Of a stretch of 64,000 bases of DNA, positions 17,016 to 29,198 are shown in pieces. The stretch is from Dyella acidiphila (GTDB taxonomy: Bacteria > Pseudomonadota > Gammaproteobacteria > Xanthomonadales > Rhodanobacteraceae), in the NCBI RefSeq assembly GCF_014863405.1, contig NZ_JACZZA010000002.1, forward strand, positions 124,001 through 188,000. Direction: 5' to 3'. A program made the translations under genes and the position numbers. The notes below the pieces were generated by a model that made no database searches, was not told the DNA's origin, and was given only the letters and a program-made list of their open reading frames with translations. The stretch's first letter is position 1; each line of letters opens with the position of its first letter.

Positions 17016-19595
17016 ATGAGCCAGGACGACCTCTCACTCCACACCCCACTGATGCGCCAATACCTCGCGGCCAAGGCAGCTCACCCGGACGTGCTGCTGT
17101 TTTTCCGCATGGGCGATTTCTACGAGCTGTTCTACGACGACGCACGCAAGGCGGCGCGCCTGCTCGACATCACGCTGACGCAACGCGGTCAATCGGCGGG
17201 GCAGCCCATTCCGATGGCGGGCGTGCCCTATCACGCGGTGGAAAATTATCTGGCCAAGCTGGTGCGGCTGGGCGAGTCGGTGGCGATCTGCGAGCAGATC
17301 GGCGATCCGGCGCTGGCCAAGGGCCCGGTGGAGCGCAAGGTGGTACGCATCGTCACGCCGGGCACGGTGACGGATGCCGCGCTGCTGGAGGAGCGCCGCG
17401 ACAACCTGCTGCTGGCGATCGCCGCTGGCGCGCACGGCAGCTACGGCCTGGCCTGGGTGGATCTTTCCAGCGGCCGCTTCCTGCTCAGCGAAGTGCCGAA
17501 CGCCGAAGCACTGGCCGCGGAACTGGCGCGCCTGCAGCCGGCCGAGACCCTGGTCGGCGAAGACGTGGCGTGGCCGAAGCTGGTCAGCACCCTGCCCGGC
17601 CTGCGCAAGCGCCCACCGTGGCATTTCGACAGCGATGCGGCGCGGCGCGAGCTCAACCGCTTCTTCGGCACGCGCGACCTCGGCGGCTTCGGCGTGGACA
17701 AGCTGCCGCTGGCGATTGCCGCGGCCGGCTGCCTGCTCGGCTATGTGGAAGAAACCCAGAAAAGCGCATTGCCGCATCTGTCCGGCATGGCAGTGGAAAG
17801 CGCCAGCGAAACCATTGCGCTGGATGCCGCCACGCGCCGCAACCTGGAACTGGACACCCATCCCAGCGGCCGCACCGAGCACACCTTGCTCGGCGTGCTG
17901 GACGAAACCGTGACGCCGATGGGCGCACGCCTGATGCGACGCTGGCTGAATCGCCCGCTGCGCTCGCGCGAGATTCTGCGCCGCCGCCACCAGGCAATCG
18001 GTGCGCTGATCGAAACGCGCCACTACGAGGGTTTGCGCGATCAGCTGCGCGGTATCGGCGATCTGGAGCGCATCCTGGCGCGCGTGGCGCTGCGTTCGGC
18101 GCGCCCGCGCGATCTTTCCACTCTGCGCGATGGACTGGCCGCCGCTCCGTCGCTGCGCGAGTCCATCGCCAGCCTGGACAGCCCGCTGCTGCACAGCCTG
18201 ATAGACCACATCGGCGACCACGCCTCCGTCGCCGCGTTGCTCCAGCGCGCCATCATCGAACAGCCACCGGTGCTGATGCGCGATGGCGGCGTCATTGGCG
18301 ACGGCTACGACAGCGAACTGGATGAACTGCGCCGCCTGGCTACCCATGCCGACCAATACCTGGTCGAACTGGAAGAACGCGAAAAGGCCGCCAGCGGCAT
18401 CGCCACGCTGAAAGTCGGCTACAACCGCGTGCACGGCTATTACATCGAAATCAGCAAGGGTCAGGCAGATAAGGCACCCACGCATTACACGCGCCGCCAG
18501 ACCACCAAGAACGCCGAACGCTACATCACCGAAGAACTGAAAACCTTCGAAGACAAGGTGCTGTCGGCCAAGGAACGCTCGCTGATGCGTGAGCGCGCCT
18601 TGTACGAGGCCTTGCTGGACACGCTTACCGAACAGCTCGAACCGCTCAAGCACGCCGCCGCGGCGATGGCTGAACTCGACGTGCTGTGCACGCTGGCCGA
18701 ACGCGCCGAAGCGCTGGACTGGAACGCACCCGAACTTACCGATGCAGCTGGCATCGCGATCGAACGCGGCCGTCATCCGGTGGTGGAAAAGGTGCGCGAG
18801 GAACCGTTCGAACCGAACGACCTGATGCTGGACGACAATCGCCGCATGCTGGTGATCACCGGCCCGAACATGGGCGGTAAATCCACCTATATGCGGCAGA
18901 ACGCACTGATCGTGCTGCTGGCGCATATCGGCAGCTACGTGCCGGCATCGCGCGCGGTGATCGGCGCGATCGACCGCATCTTCACCCGCATCGGCGCGGG
19001 CGACGACCTGTCGCGCGGCCAATCCACCTTCATGGTGGAAATGAGCGAAACCGCCAATATCCTGCACAACGCCACGCCGCAAAGCCTGGTGCTGATGGAT
19101 GAAGTCGGGCGCGGCACCAGCACCTATGACGGACTTGCACTGGCGCGCGCCGCCGCCGTGCATCTTGCGGCCAGCAGCCGTGCCTATACGCTGTTCGCCA
19201 CGCATTATTTCGAATTGACCGAACTGGCTTCCGAGTACGGCAGCATCGCCAATGTGCATCTCGATGCAGTGGAGTACGGCGAGCAGTTGGTGTTCATGCA
19301 TGCGGTGAAGGAAGGTCCGGCCAATCGCAGCTTCGGCCTGCAGGTGGCCGCGCTGGCGGGTCTGCCCAAGGCGGTGATCGCCGATGCACGCCGCACGCTG
19401 GCCGAGCTGGAACGCGGCATGCACGCACAAGTGGCCGCGCCGGCTTCCAACCCGGCAGCCCCTGCCTCACCGCAACTGGGATTGTTTGCGACGGCGCCTT
19501 CGGCGGTGGAGCGTGCCTTGGACGGCATGGACCTGGATGCCATGACGCCACGCGAGGCGCTTGAGGCGCTGTATCGGTTGAAGGCGCTTTGCTGA
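17016..19595 (+). CDS. mutS: DNA mismatch repair protein MutS
   Basis: 859 residues from ATG 17016 ([16 protein letters not shown]). The mismatch-binding Phe-x-Glu is in MGDFYELF, Walker A is [13 protein letters not shown], and Walker B is [16 protein letters not shown]; the C-terminus has the short tetramerisation region. It binds mismatches and recruits MutL. The gene is divergent from pncC with about 90 nt between starts. Upstream in-frame extension is non-conserved. Confidence 0.97.
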   Translation: MSQDDLSLHTPLMRQYLAAKAAHPDVLLFFRMGDFYELFYDDARKAARLLDITLTQRGQSAGQPIPMAGVPYHAVENYLAKLVRLGESVAICEQIGDPALAKGPVERKVVRIVTPGTVTDAALLEERRDNLLLAIAAGAHGSYGLAWVDLSSGRFLLSEVPNAEALAAELARLQPAETLVGEDVAWPKLVSTLPGLRKRPPWHFDSDAARRELNRFFGTRDLGGFGVDKLPLAIAAAGCLLGYVEETQKSALPHLSGMAVESASETIALDAATRRNLELDTHPSGRTEHTLLGVLDETVTPMGARLMRRWLNRPLRSREILRRRHQAIGALIETRHYEGLRDQLRGIGDLERILARVALRSARPRDLSTLRDGLAAAPSLRESIASLDSPLLHSLIDHIGDHASVAALLQRAIIEQPPVLMRDGGVIGDGYDSELDELRRLATHADQYLVELEEREKAASGIATLKVGYNRVHGYYIEISKGQADKAPTHYTRRQTTKNAERYITEELKTFEDKVLSAKERSLMRERALYEALLDTLTEQLEPLKHAAAAMAELDVLCTLAERAEALDWNAPELTDAAGIAIERGRHPVVEKVREEPFEPNDLMLDDNRRMLVITGPNMGGKSTYMRQNALIVLLAHIGSYVPASRAVIGAIDRIFTRIGAGDDLSRGQSTFMVEMSETANILHNATPQSLVLMDEVGRGTSTYDGLALARAAAVHLAASSRAYTLFATHYFELTELASEYGSIANVHLDAVEYGEQLVFMHAVKEGPANRSFGLQVAALAGLPKAVIADARRTLAELERGMHAQVAAPASNPAAPASPQLGLFATAPSAVERALDGMDLDAMTPREALEALYRLKALC

Positions 19596-22324
<2,729 letters not shown>

Positions 22325-22337
22325 GGTAGATGGCACA

Positions 22338-22364
22338 GGCTCGATCCGCCGATCGGATCGAGCC
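22338..22364 (+). repeat. Hairpin just after katG
   Basis: GGCTCGATCC (22338-22347) and GGATCGAGCC (22355-22364) form a perfect 10-bp stem with a 7-nt loop, 14 nt after the katG stop. It lacks a T-run and may protect the mRNA end. Confidence 0.5.
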
Positions 22365-22370
22365 CATCCA

Positions 22371-22414
22371 TAAACAACAACGCCGCAGCGCAAGCGCTGC
22401 GGCGTTGTTGTTTA
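22371..22414. terminator. Bidirectional terminator between katG and the response regulator
   Basis: 21-bp arms (22371-22391 and 22394-22414) with a GC-rich core CGCCGCAGCGC and outer AACAACAA/TTGTTGTT, with a 2-nt centre. Convergent genes end on both sides. Confidence 0.8.
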
Positions 22415-22434
22415 TGCGCAGGGGAAACTGAAAC

Positions 22435-22995
22435 TCAGGCGGCCATGCCGGGCATTGCGTCTGCGGCATCCTTGTACGGATTCACGGCCATCTCGGCAAC
22501 CGGATGGGCGGGTGCTGCCGCCGGGGCACGTACCGGCAGGCGTCCGGCATGCACCAGGCGCTGGATGCTCTGCTGCACCTCGCGCTGGCCGAACGGCTTC
22601 TTGATGAAGTCGTCGGCGCCGAAGCGCTGCACGTAGAACTGCTCGGTGGCCTGTTGGTTGCCGCTGATCATCACGATCGGGATATGCCGCGTCAGCGGAT
22701 CGTGGCGCAGCGCACGCAATACGGCAAAGCCGTTCATGCCCGGCAGCACGATATCCAGGAAGATCAGTTCCGGCTGCTCGGCCTTGGCCAGCGCGATCGC
22801 GGTTTCACCATCGACCGCCTTCTGCACCGTGTAGCCGTCCTGGCCCAGCATCTTGCCGAGCACCGCACGGATGGTCGGCGAATCGTCGACCACCAGCATG
22901 CGAGTGCCCGCGGCGGCCTGCATCGATGTTCCATGCTGGACGGTTTCAGGCGCCGTGCTGCCAAGCAAGCGCTTGAAGAATTCGATCCCGTTCAT
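22435..22995 (-). CDS. Single-domain response regulator (receiver) with tail
   Basis: 186 residues. A receiver domain covers about 30-148, with the acidic pair VVDDSP (37-38), phospho-acceptor Asp81 in IFLDIVLPG, and Lys133 in FIKKPF. There is a short N-terminal helix (NGIEFFKRLLG) and an Ala/Pro-rich C-terminal tail, but no DNA-binding or enzymatic output domain. Such CheY/PilG/PilH-like proteins act by protein contact in chemotaxis or twitching. No kinase gene is nearby, so the pathway is unknown. Confidence 0.88.
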   Translation of the reverse strand: MNGIEFFKRLLGSTAPETVQHGTSMQAAAGTRMLVVDDSPTIRAVLGKMLGQDGYTVQKAVDGETAIALAKAEQPELIFLDIVLPGMNGFAVLRALRHDPLTRHIPIVMISGNQQATEQFYVQRFGADDFIKKPFGQREVQQSIQRLVHAGRLPVRAPAAAPAHPVAEMAVNPYKDAADAMPGMAA

Positions 22996-23105
22996 GGCGT
23001 ACCCCCAAATCCATTACTGCGTCTGCTTCCACGGACTGCTTATGCAAGGCCGTTCTTTTGGAAGGATCTTCACGCAGATTCATGCGGATTTCTGAGATGC
23101 GCTGC

Positions 23106-23510
23106 TCATGGAAAGTCCTTAAGCCGTCGCAATTCCCGACGTTCCTGCTTGTTTGGCCGCCTCGGCGGGTGGTTCAGGCCCGCCCCGCTCAGCCGGCGCA
23201 GCTCCCGCGCCTGCTCGCGGGCAGTGCGGCTGGCCTCGGTTTCGCGATACAGCAGCTGGGCAGCGCTGGCCGGCCCGCGCTGCTCGGCCAGGGCCAGGAT
23301 TTCCAGCTCGAGCCGCTCCTCGCCGCGGGTAAGCCGCAGCCGGTCGCCGACATGCAAGGTCTTGGACGGCTTGCAGCCGGCATTGTTGACGTCGACCTTG
23401 CCGCCATCGATGGCCTGCTTGGCCAGGCTGCGCGTCTTGTACATGCGGGCGGCCCATAGCCAGATATCGGCGCGGACGGCGGCGGGGGCTGCGTGTGTTG
23501 CCTGGTTCAT
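23106..23510 (-). CDS. hslR: S4-domain RNA-binding protein, Hsp15-like
   Basis: 134 residues from ATG 23510. An S4 domain covers about residues 14-60 (ADIWLWAARMYKTRSLAKQAIDGGKVDVNN), followed by a basic C-terminal tail (PPRRPNKQERRELRRLK), the layout of Hsp15. Hsp15 binds free 50S subunits carrying a nascent chain and helps ribosome recycling under heat stress. The gene diverges from the TRIC-family gene. Confidence 0.88.
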   Translation of the reverse strand: MNQATHAAPAAVRADIWLWAARMYKTRSLAKQAIDGGKVDVNNAGCKPSKTLHVGDRLRLTRGEERLELEILALAEQRGPASAAQLLYRETEASRTAREQARELRRLSGAGLNHPPRRPNKQERRELRRLKDFP

Positions 23511-23571
23511 CAATGGCATTATCCGATCAATCGACCGGCGGCGCATGCGGGCGCCACACCCAGGGGAAGGC

Positions 23572-24180
23572 ATGATTCTGTACCTGATGGATCTGATCGG
23601 CGTAGCCGTGTTCGCCATAAGCGGCGTTCTGGTGGCGGCGCACGTTCACATGGATCTGCTGGGTGGATTCGCCCTCGCCGCGCTTACCGCCATCGGCGGC
23701 GGCACCTTGCGCGATGTGCTGCTCAACCGGCATCCGATTTTCTGGATCCGCGATGCACGCTATCTGTGGGTGATCCTGGCCGCCGCCGCGCTGACCATGG
23801 TCTATATCGCCTTCCTGCCGCCGCCGGGCAACAGCCTGGTGGTAGCCGATGCACTGGGACTGGCGCTGTTTGCGATCAGCGGCGCGCAGATCGCCGAAGC
23901 AAGCGGGCATTCGTTCCTGATCGTAGTGCTGATGGGCGCGATGACCGGCACCGCCGGCGGCATGTTGCGCGATGTGATGAGCGCACGCGTACCGATGATC
24001 TTCCAGCAGGACCTCTACGCCACGGCGGCGATCGCCGGCATCGTGGCGTATGTGATCCTGCAGAAGCTGGGCCTGCCGCGCACCGTGGCGGTAAGCGTCG
24101 GAGTGCTGGTGATCCTGGGTGTGCGCGTGCTGGCCGTCGTATGGGGCCTGCACCTGCCGCGCCTGAGCAGGTTGGGTTAG
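23572..24180 (+). CDS. TRIC-family (UPF0126) membrane channel/transporter
   Basis: 202 residues from ATG 23572 (GGGGAAGG just upstream). Two tandem UPF0126 units each start with GxxxFAISG: LIGVAVFAISGVLVAA (about 8-23) and LGLALFAISGAQIAEA (about 93-108), each followed by a GGxxRDV signature (GGGTLRDVLL, GGMLRDVMS). It has seven membrane segments. Relatives include YicG, reported as a glycine transporter, and bacterial TRIC cation channels. The last codons and stop (RLG-stop) come from the repeat described at 24170-24245. Confidence 0.9.
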   Translation: MILYLMDLIGVAVFAISGVLVAAHVHMDLLGGFALAALTAIGGGTLRDVLLNRHPIFWIRDARYLWVILAAAALTMVYIAFLPPPGNSLVVADALGLALFAISGAQIAEASGHSFLIVVLMGAMTGTAGGMLRDVMSARVPMIFQQDLYATAAIAGIVAYVILQKLGLPRTVAVSVGVLVILGVRVLAVVWGLHLPRLSRLG

Positions 24181-24245
24181 CGCAGCGTAACCCAACGTTT
24201 TCCGAGCTGTGCGACATCGTTGGGTTGCGCTGCGCTAACCCAACC
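24170..24245. repeat. Inverted repeat that ends both convergent genes
   Basis: GGTTGGGTTAGCGCAGCG (24170-24187) is exactly repeated in inverse at 24228-24245, with inner complementary parts (GTAACCCAACG / CGTTGGGTTGC). The repeat arms supply the last three codons and the stop of both flanking genes. TTGGGTTACGCTGCGCTAACCCAA-type repeats are frequent in many proteobacterial genomes. It can also act as a bidirectional terminator. Confidence 0.85.
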
Positions 24246-25143
24246 TACGTAGTAGCAGGTCGCCCAGTGGGATGGTCAGCAGGGACAGCAGGATGCCTGC
24301 GCCCAGTACGGCATTGGCCAGCGGCGGATCGAGTTCGTAGTCGTCGGCGAGAATCGCCGCGGAAATCATCGGCGCCATCGCCGCCTGCAATACACCAACC
24401 GTCAGGATCAAGCCGCTCACGCCCGCCGCGCGCCCCAGCAGCCAGCACGCCAGCGGCGCCAGCAGCAACTTCCAGCCCAGGCCCCAGGCCAGTGCCGCCG
24501 ATTGGCCGCGCTCGATGCGGAAGCGGAACTGCATCCCCACCGAAAACAGCGCCAGCGGGGTCAAGGTGCTGCCCACCGGTGCAAGTACGCCATGCACAGG
24601 TTCAGGCCATCCGCCCAGCAGGCCGGCGACGATGCCGACGATCAAGGCCACGAACGAAGGAAAGGTGAGCACACGGCGGATGATTGCGCCGGCATCCGGA
24701 CTGCGCCCCGCATAGATCGAAGCGACTACCACGCCGGCCGAGGCAAGCAGTGGAAAGCAGCCCAGTTGGTCGGCCACGACCGCCAGCGACAGGCCTTGCT
24801 GGCCATGCAGGGCCAGCATCATCGGATAACCCATAAACGAGGTATTGCCCAGTCCACAGACCAGCACCAGCGCGCCGATGCGCCCTCGCGACCAGCCCAG
24901 CCGCGCTCCCAGTACGCCAAACAGCAGCCACGCGCCGCCGAACACGATCACCATCGCCGCCACCGGAAACCATAACTGCGCATCGAACTTCACGCGCGGG
25001 ATCAGGTCCAGCACCAGCGCCGGCAAGGCTACGTTGATCACCCACCAGTTGATGCCCGGCACGATGCCGGCTGGCGGATTCGCCCAGCGCGCCACCACCA
25101 TGCCCAGCGCCAGGCAGGCAAACAAAAGCAGCAGCGCGCTCAT
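24235..25143 (-). CDS. AEC-family (auxin efflux carrier type) transporter
   Basis: 302 residues from ATG 25143 (GAGGG 5 nt upstream; the TTG at 25161 is less likely). About ten hydrophobic helices in two halves, with conserved family features NTSFMGYPMMLAL (about 105-118) and GVLQAAMAPMISAAILA near the C-terminal crossing region. AEC permeases move small organic anions such as malate or malonate; the substrate cannot be read here. The gene lies behind the htpG terminator, so it has its own promoter or depends on read-through. Confidence 0.88.
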   Translation of the reverse strand: MSALLLLFACLALGMVVARWANPPAGIVPGINWWVINVALPALVLDLIPRVKFDAQLWFPVAAMVIVFGGAWLLFGVLGARLGWSRGRIGALVLVCGLGNTSFMGYPMMLALHGQQGLSLAVVADQLGCFPLLASAGVVVASIYAGRSPDAGAIIRRVLTFPSFVALIVGIVAGLLGGWPEPVHGVLAPVGSTLTPLALFSVGMQFRFRIERGQSAALAWGLGWKLLLAPLACWLLGRAAGVSGLILTVGVLQAAMAPMISAAILADDYELDPPLANAVLGAGILLSLLTIPLGDLLLRRLG

Positions 25144-25159
25144 CGTTTCCCTCAAAAAC

Positions 25160-25189
25160 AAAGGCGGCCGCAGTATAGCGGCCGCCTTT
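25160..25189 (-). terminator. Terminator of htpG
   Basis: AAAGGCGGCCGC (25160-25171) / GCGGCCGCCTTT (25178-25189), a perfect 12-bp stem with loop AGTATA. On the minus strand it is followed by a T-rich tail. It sits between htpG and the AEC gene. Confidence 0.85.
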
Positions 25190-25214
25190 GTCGGTACTTC
25201 GTGTGATGCCTGGA

Positions 25215-27083
25215 TCAGCCCAGCAGCACGCGATTCAAACGTTGCACAAAGGCTGCCGGATCCGGCAGCTGCGCACCCGCCGCAATCTCCGCTTGCTCCA
25301 GCAACAGGCCGGCAAGATCCCTGGCCTTGGCTTCGTCGTTTTCCGCCTCGACGCGCTTGAGCAGTGCATGCTGCGGATTGATCTCCAGCGTCGGTTTGTT
25401 CGACGGCATGTCGTGACCGGCCTCGCGCAGCAGGCGCGCCAGATGCGGTGCCATTTCATAGTCGGACAAAGCCAGGCACGTAGGTGAATCGGTAAGGCGC
25501 GCGGAAACCCGCACGTCGCCCACGCGATCGCCCAGCAATTCCTTGAGCTTCTTCAGCAGCGGCTCGGCCGCCTTGCTGGCCTCTTCCTGCTGCTTCTTGC
25601 CCTCTTCGTCCAGCGGCAGCTCGCCCTTGGCCACGTTGCGCAGCTTCTTGCCGGCGTATTCGGTCAGGCTGCCGATCATCCATTCGTCGATGCGATCGAA
25701 CATCAGCAGCACTTCAATGCCTTTGGCCTTGAATGCCTCCAGCTGCGGGCTGCCGGCCGCCGCGGCATAACTGTCGGCGGTGATGTACCAGATCTCGTCC
25801 TGGCCCACCGCCATGCGGCCCAGGTAATCGTCCAGCGACACCTTCTGCGCGCTGCCCTCGCCCTTGGTCGAGGCGAAGCGCAGCAGCTTGGCAATGCGCT
25901 CGCGGTTGGCGTGATCTTCGGCAATGCCTTCCTTCAAGGTGTTGCCGAAGGCCTGGTAGAAGGTCTCGAATTTCTCGGGTTCGTCCCTGGCCAGCTTTTC
26001 GATCAGGTCGAGCACGCGCTTTACGCAAGCCGCCTTGATGCGCTCCAGCTGGCGGTTCTGCTGCAGGATTTCGCGGCTCACATTGAGCGGCAGATCATCC
26101 GCATCGACCACACCGCGCACGAAGCGCAGGTAGTTGGGCAGCAGTTCTTCCGCCGCATCCATGATGAAGACGCGCTTGATGTAGAGCTTGAGCCCCTTGC
26201 GCTCGTCGCGCACGCCCATCATCAACTCGAACGGCGGCTGCGCCGGCAGGTACAGCAGCGTGGTGAAGCTCTGGCTGCCTTCCACCCGGTTGTGGGTCCA
26301 GGCCAGCGCATCGTTGAAATCGTGGCCGAGCGACTTGTAGAAGCTCTGGTAATCCTCGTCGCTGATGTCGCTCTTGGGCTTGGTCCACAGCGCGGAAGCG
26401 GCGTTGACGGTTTCCCATTCGTCACTGGGCTTGTCGTCCTTTTCCTCCGGCATGCGGATCGGGAAGGCGACGTGATCGGAATAGCGGGTGATCAGCGAAC
26501 GCAGCTGCCAGCGCTTGAGGAATTCGTCCTCGTCGGCCTTCAGATGCAACACCACCGCCGTACCGCGCTCGGGCAGTTCCACCTGTTCCAGCGAATACTC
26601 GCCCTTGCCGTCGCTCTCCCACTTCACGCCTTCACCCGCGGCCACATCGGCACGGCGGCTGAGCACGGTGACCTTGTCGGCGACCACGAAGGCCGAATAG
26701 AAGCCCACCCCGAACTGGCCGATCAGGCGCGCATCGCTCTTCTGCTCGCTGCTCATCGCTTCCAGGAAACGGCGAGTGCCGGAGCTGGCAATGGTGCCGA
26801 TATTGGCCACCACTTCGTCACGGCTCATGCCGATGCCGTTGTCACGCACGGTCACCGTGCGTGCATCCGGGTCCCAGCTCACGTCGATATGCAGCTCGGC
26901 ATCGCCGGCCAGCAGTTCGGGCTTGGCGATGGATTCGAAACGCAGCTTGTCGCAGGCGTCGGAGGCATTGGAAATCAGTTCGCGCAGGAAGATTTCCTTG
27001 TGCGAATAAAGCGAGTGCGTGACCAGGTGCAGTACCTGGGCTACTTCGGCTTCGAATTTGCGGGTTTCGGTGGTTGTGGTCAT
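25215..27083 (-). CDS. htpG: Hsp90-type chaperone HtpG
   Basis: 622 residues. The GHKL ATPase N-domain carries ELISNASDACDKLRF, DNGIGMSRDEV, GQFGVGFYSAFVVAD and the downstream catalytic-loop Arg; middle and C-terminal dimer domains follow. It is an ATP-dependent cytosolic chaperone. It lies 75 nt downstream of htpX in the same orientation; between them is only a small CCTCTCCC/GGGAGAGG hairpin (27125-27145), so a heat-shock unit htpX-htpG is likely. Confidence 0.98.
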   Translation of the reverse strand: MTTTTETRKFEAEVAQVLHLVTHSLYSHKEIFLRELISNASDACDKLRFESIAKPELLAGDAELHIDVSWDPDARTVTVRDNGIGMSRDEVVANIGTIASSGTRRFLEAMSSEQKSDARLIGQFGVGFYSAFVVADKVTVLSRRADVAAGEGVKWESDGKGEYSLEQVELPERGTAVVLHLKADEDEFLKRWQLRSLITRYSDHVAFPIRMPEEKDDKPSDEWETVNAASALWTKPKSDISDEDYQSFYKSLGHDFNDALAWTHNRVEGSQSFTTLLYLPAQPPFELMMGVRDERKGLKLYIKRVFIMDAAEELLPNYLRFVRGVVDADDLPLNVSREILQQNRQLERIKAACVKRVLDLIEKLARDEPEKFETFYQAFGNTLKEGIAEDHANRERIAKLLRFASTKGEGSAQKVSLDDYLGRMAVGQDEIWYITADSYAAAAGSPQLEAFKAKGIEVLLMFDRIDEWMIGSLTEYAGKKLRNVAKGELPLDEEGKKQQEEASKAAEPLLKKLKELLGDRVGDVRVSARLTDSPTCLALSDYEMAPHLARLLREAGHDMPSNKPTLEINPQHALLKRVEAENDEAKARDLAGLLLEQAEIAAGAQLPDPAAFVQRLNRVLLG

Positions 27084-27158
27084 GGTCTGGTCGGAAAGGT
27101 CAGGACAACAGAGAAGTTTAAACGCCTCTCCCCGGCAGGGAGAGGGGAAGCGGTTGCA

Positions 27159-28046
27159 TCACACCTGCTTTTGCAGCGCGGCGATGCGCTCTTCCAGCGG
27201 TGGATGGCTCATGAACAGGCGCTGCAGCCCCTGCGCCAGCGGGCCGGCGATGCCGAATGCCGCCATCGTCTTGGGCAAGCTGCTCTCGCCATGGTTGAGC
27301 TGCAGGCGCTGCAGTGCGGAAATCATTGCGCCACGGCCGGCCAGCTTGGCGCCGGCGGCATCGGCATGGAACTCGCGCCAGCGCGAGAACGCCATCACGA
27401 TCATTGAGGCGAACAGGCCGAACACCAGCTGCAGCACCATCACGCAGACAAAATAGCCGATCCCCGAGCCGCGGCTTTCGCGGCCGCCGGACAGCCAGCT
27501 GTCGACCAGCCGGCCAACGATGCGCGCCGCCAGGATCACCAGGGTATTGAGCACGCCCTGGATCAAGGTAAGCGTCACCATGTCGCCATTCGCCACATGG
27601 CCGATTTCATGGCCGAGCACCGCGGCGATCTGCTCGCGGTCCATCTGCTGCAGCAAGCCGCTGCTTACCGCCACCAGCGCGCTGTTGCGGGTCATGCCAG
27701 TGGCGAAGGCATTCATTTCCGGGGCGTCGTAGATCGCCACTTCCGGCATGCCGATGCCGGCGTTCTGCGCGTGCCGGCGCACGGTATCGAGCAGCCAGCG
27801 CTCGCCCTCGCTCTGCGGCTGCTCGATCACCCGGGCGCCGGTGGACATCTTGGCCATCCACTTGGACATGGCCAGCGAGATAAAGGCACCGCCCATGCCG
27901 AACACCGCGGCATAGATCAGCAAGCCCTGCATGCCGCCGTAGCCATGCATGGCGGCCCACTGGTCCACGCCGAACAGGCGGCAGACGATAGTCAGCAGGA
28001 ACAGAACGGCAATATTGGTAAGTAAAAAAAGCGCAATGCGGCGCAT
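27159..28046 (-). CDS. htpX: Membrane zinc metalloprotease HtpX
   Basis: 295 residues from ATG 28046 (AAGGA upstream). Two N-terminal membrane helices (about 5-24 and 40-60), the zinc site GHEIGH (H146, E147, H150), the third ligand Glu in REFHADAAGA, and further helices at about 160-180 and 195-215. It degrades misfolded inner-membrane proteins together with FtsH. A candidate heat-shock promoter lies upstream. Confidence 0.96.
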   Translation of the reverse strand: MRRIALFLLTNIAVLFLLTIVCRLFGVDQWAAMHGYGGMQGLLIYAAVFGMGGAFISLAMSKWMAKMSTGARVIEQPQSEGERWLLDTVRRHAQNAGIGMPEVAIYDAPEMNAFATGMTRNSALVAVSSGLLQQMDREQIAAVLGHEIGHVANGDMVTLTLIQGVLNTLVILAARIVGRLVDSWLSGGRESRGSGIGYFVCVMVLQLVFGLFASMIVMAFSRWREFHADAAGAKLAGRGAMISALQRLQLNHGESSLPKTMAAFGIAGPLAQGLQRLFMSHPPLEERIAALQKQV

Positions 28047-28096
28047 GGCTATCCTTGGATCGTCACACCGATCTGGGCAATGGTAGTGTCGCCAGG

Positions 28097-28125
28097 AGAT
28101 CCGGGCAAAAACTTGCCTTTTCAAG
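28097..28125 (-). promoter_or_regulatory. Candidate sigma-32 promoter of htpX
   Basis: On the minus strand CTTGAAA (28125-28119) matches the sigma-32 -35 consensus. About 13 nt later CCCGGATC is a partial match to CCCCATNT, giving a start near 28090, about 45 nt before the htpX ATG. The -10 match is imperfect. Confidence 0.45.
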
Positions 28126-28186
28126 ACCTAAGCGCATCCCGCTGCGGCATCGTGGGCAATTGGGTCAGCTTCCGTAAAATGGATCG

Positions 28187-29053
28187 ATGAGCTATCGCGG
28201 ACGTTTCGCCCCCTCCCCCACCGGCCTGCTGCATGCCGGCTCGCTGGCCGCCGCGGTAGGCAGCTGGCTATGCGCGCGGCACGCCGGCGGCCAGTGGCTG
28301 GTGCGGGTGGAAGATATCGATCCGCCGCGCGAGGTGGCCGGTTCGGCCGAGGCGATCCTGGCGGCATTGCCGGCGTTCGGGCTGCAGGCGGATGACCGTG
28401 TCATCTATCAGTCATCCCGCACCGCTGCGTATGACGCGGCCTTCGCTCAGCTGCAACGGGCCGGCCTGCTGTTTCCGTGCTGGTGCAGCCGCAACGACCT
28501 GGCGCCAAGCGGCGGCATGCATCGGGATGGACACTGCATTGCCGCCCCCGCAGCGGATCGCGCACCGGCATGGCGCATCCGCGTACCCGATGAAGAGATC
28601 CGTTTCACCGATGCGCTGCAGGGGCCGCAAAGCCAGTCGCTGCGCCAGAGCGTGGGCGATTTCGTAATCCGCCGGGTGGAAGGCTTCTATTCCTATCAGC
28701 TGGCCTGCGTGGTCGACGACGCCTGGCAAGGCATCACCGACGTGGTGCGCGGCAGCGATCTGCTCGACTCCACCCCACGGCAAATCTGGCTGCAACGCTG
28801 CCTGGATCTGCCCACGCCACGCTATCTGCATCTGCCGCTGGTGCTCGATAGCCAGGGCCGCAAACTGTCGAAGTCCGAACGCGCACGCGAGGTCGATGCG
28901 GAGCAGCCCATGCCAGCCCTGCGTCGTGCCCTGTCATTTCTGGGCATTCGACCGGACACTGCGGCCATGCATCCGTCCGCATTGCTGGATGCCGCACTGG
29001 CCGGCTTCGACCCGCGGCGTTTGTCGCAATGCAGCGATCATCACCTGTTGTAA
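28187..29053 (+). CDS. gluQ: Glutamyl-Q tRNA(Asp) synthetase
   Basis: 288 residues: the catalytic half of a glutamyl-tRNA synthetase without the anticodon-binding domain. HIGH-like motif is PSPTGLLHAGSL, zinc ligands are CWC...H..HC (about 99-120), and KLSKS is the KMSKS equivalent (residue 225 region). It transfers glutamate onto queuosine of tRNA(Asp). In enterobacteria it follows dksA; here it stands alone between htpX (divergent) and a reductase gene. Confidence 0.95.
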   Translation: MSYRGRFAPSPTGLLHAGSLAAAVGSWLCARHAGGQWLVRVEDIDPPREVAGSAEAILAALPAFGLQADDRVIYQSSRTAAYDAAFAQLQRAGLLFPCWCSRNDLAPSGGMHRDGHCIAAPAADRAPAWRIRVPDEEIRFTDALQGPQSQSLRQSVGDFVIRRVEGFYSYQLACVVDDAWQGITDVVRGSDLLDSTPRQIWLQRCLDLPTPRYLHLPLVLDSQGRKLSKSERAREVDAEQPMPALRRALSFLGIRPDTAAMHPSALLDAALAGFDPRRLSQCSDHHLL

Positions 29054-29198
29054 CCCGGTATAAACAGCAGACGCAGTGCCAGCATGTTCGCGATACCGAG
29101 AACCGATATTCCTTCATGATGTCTGCGTATAACCTCACTAGCTATGCGTGCATTCGGCACGATGGCATCCCCCGCAGACAATCCAAGGAGATCAGGTC

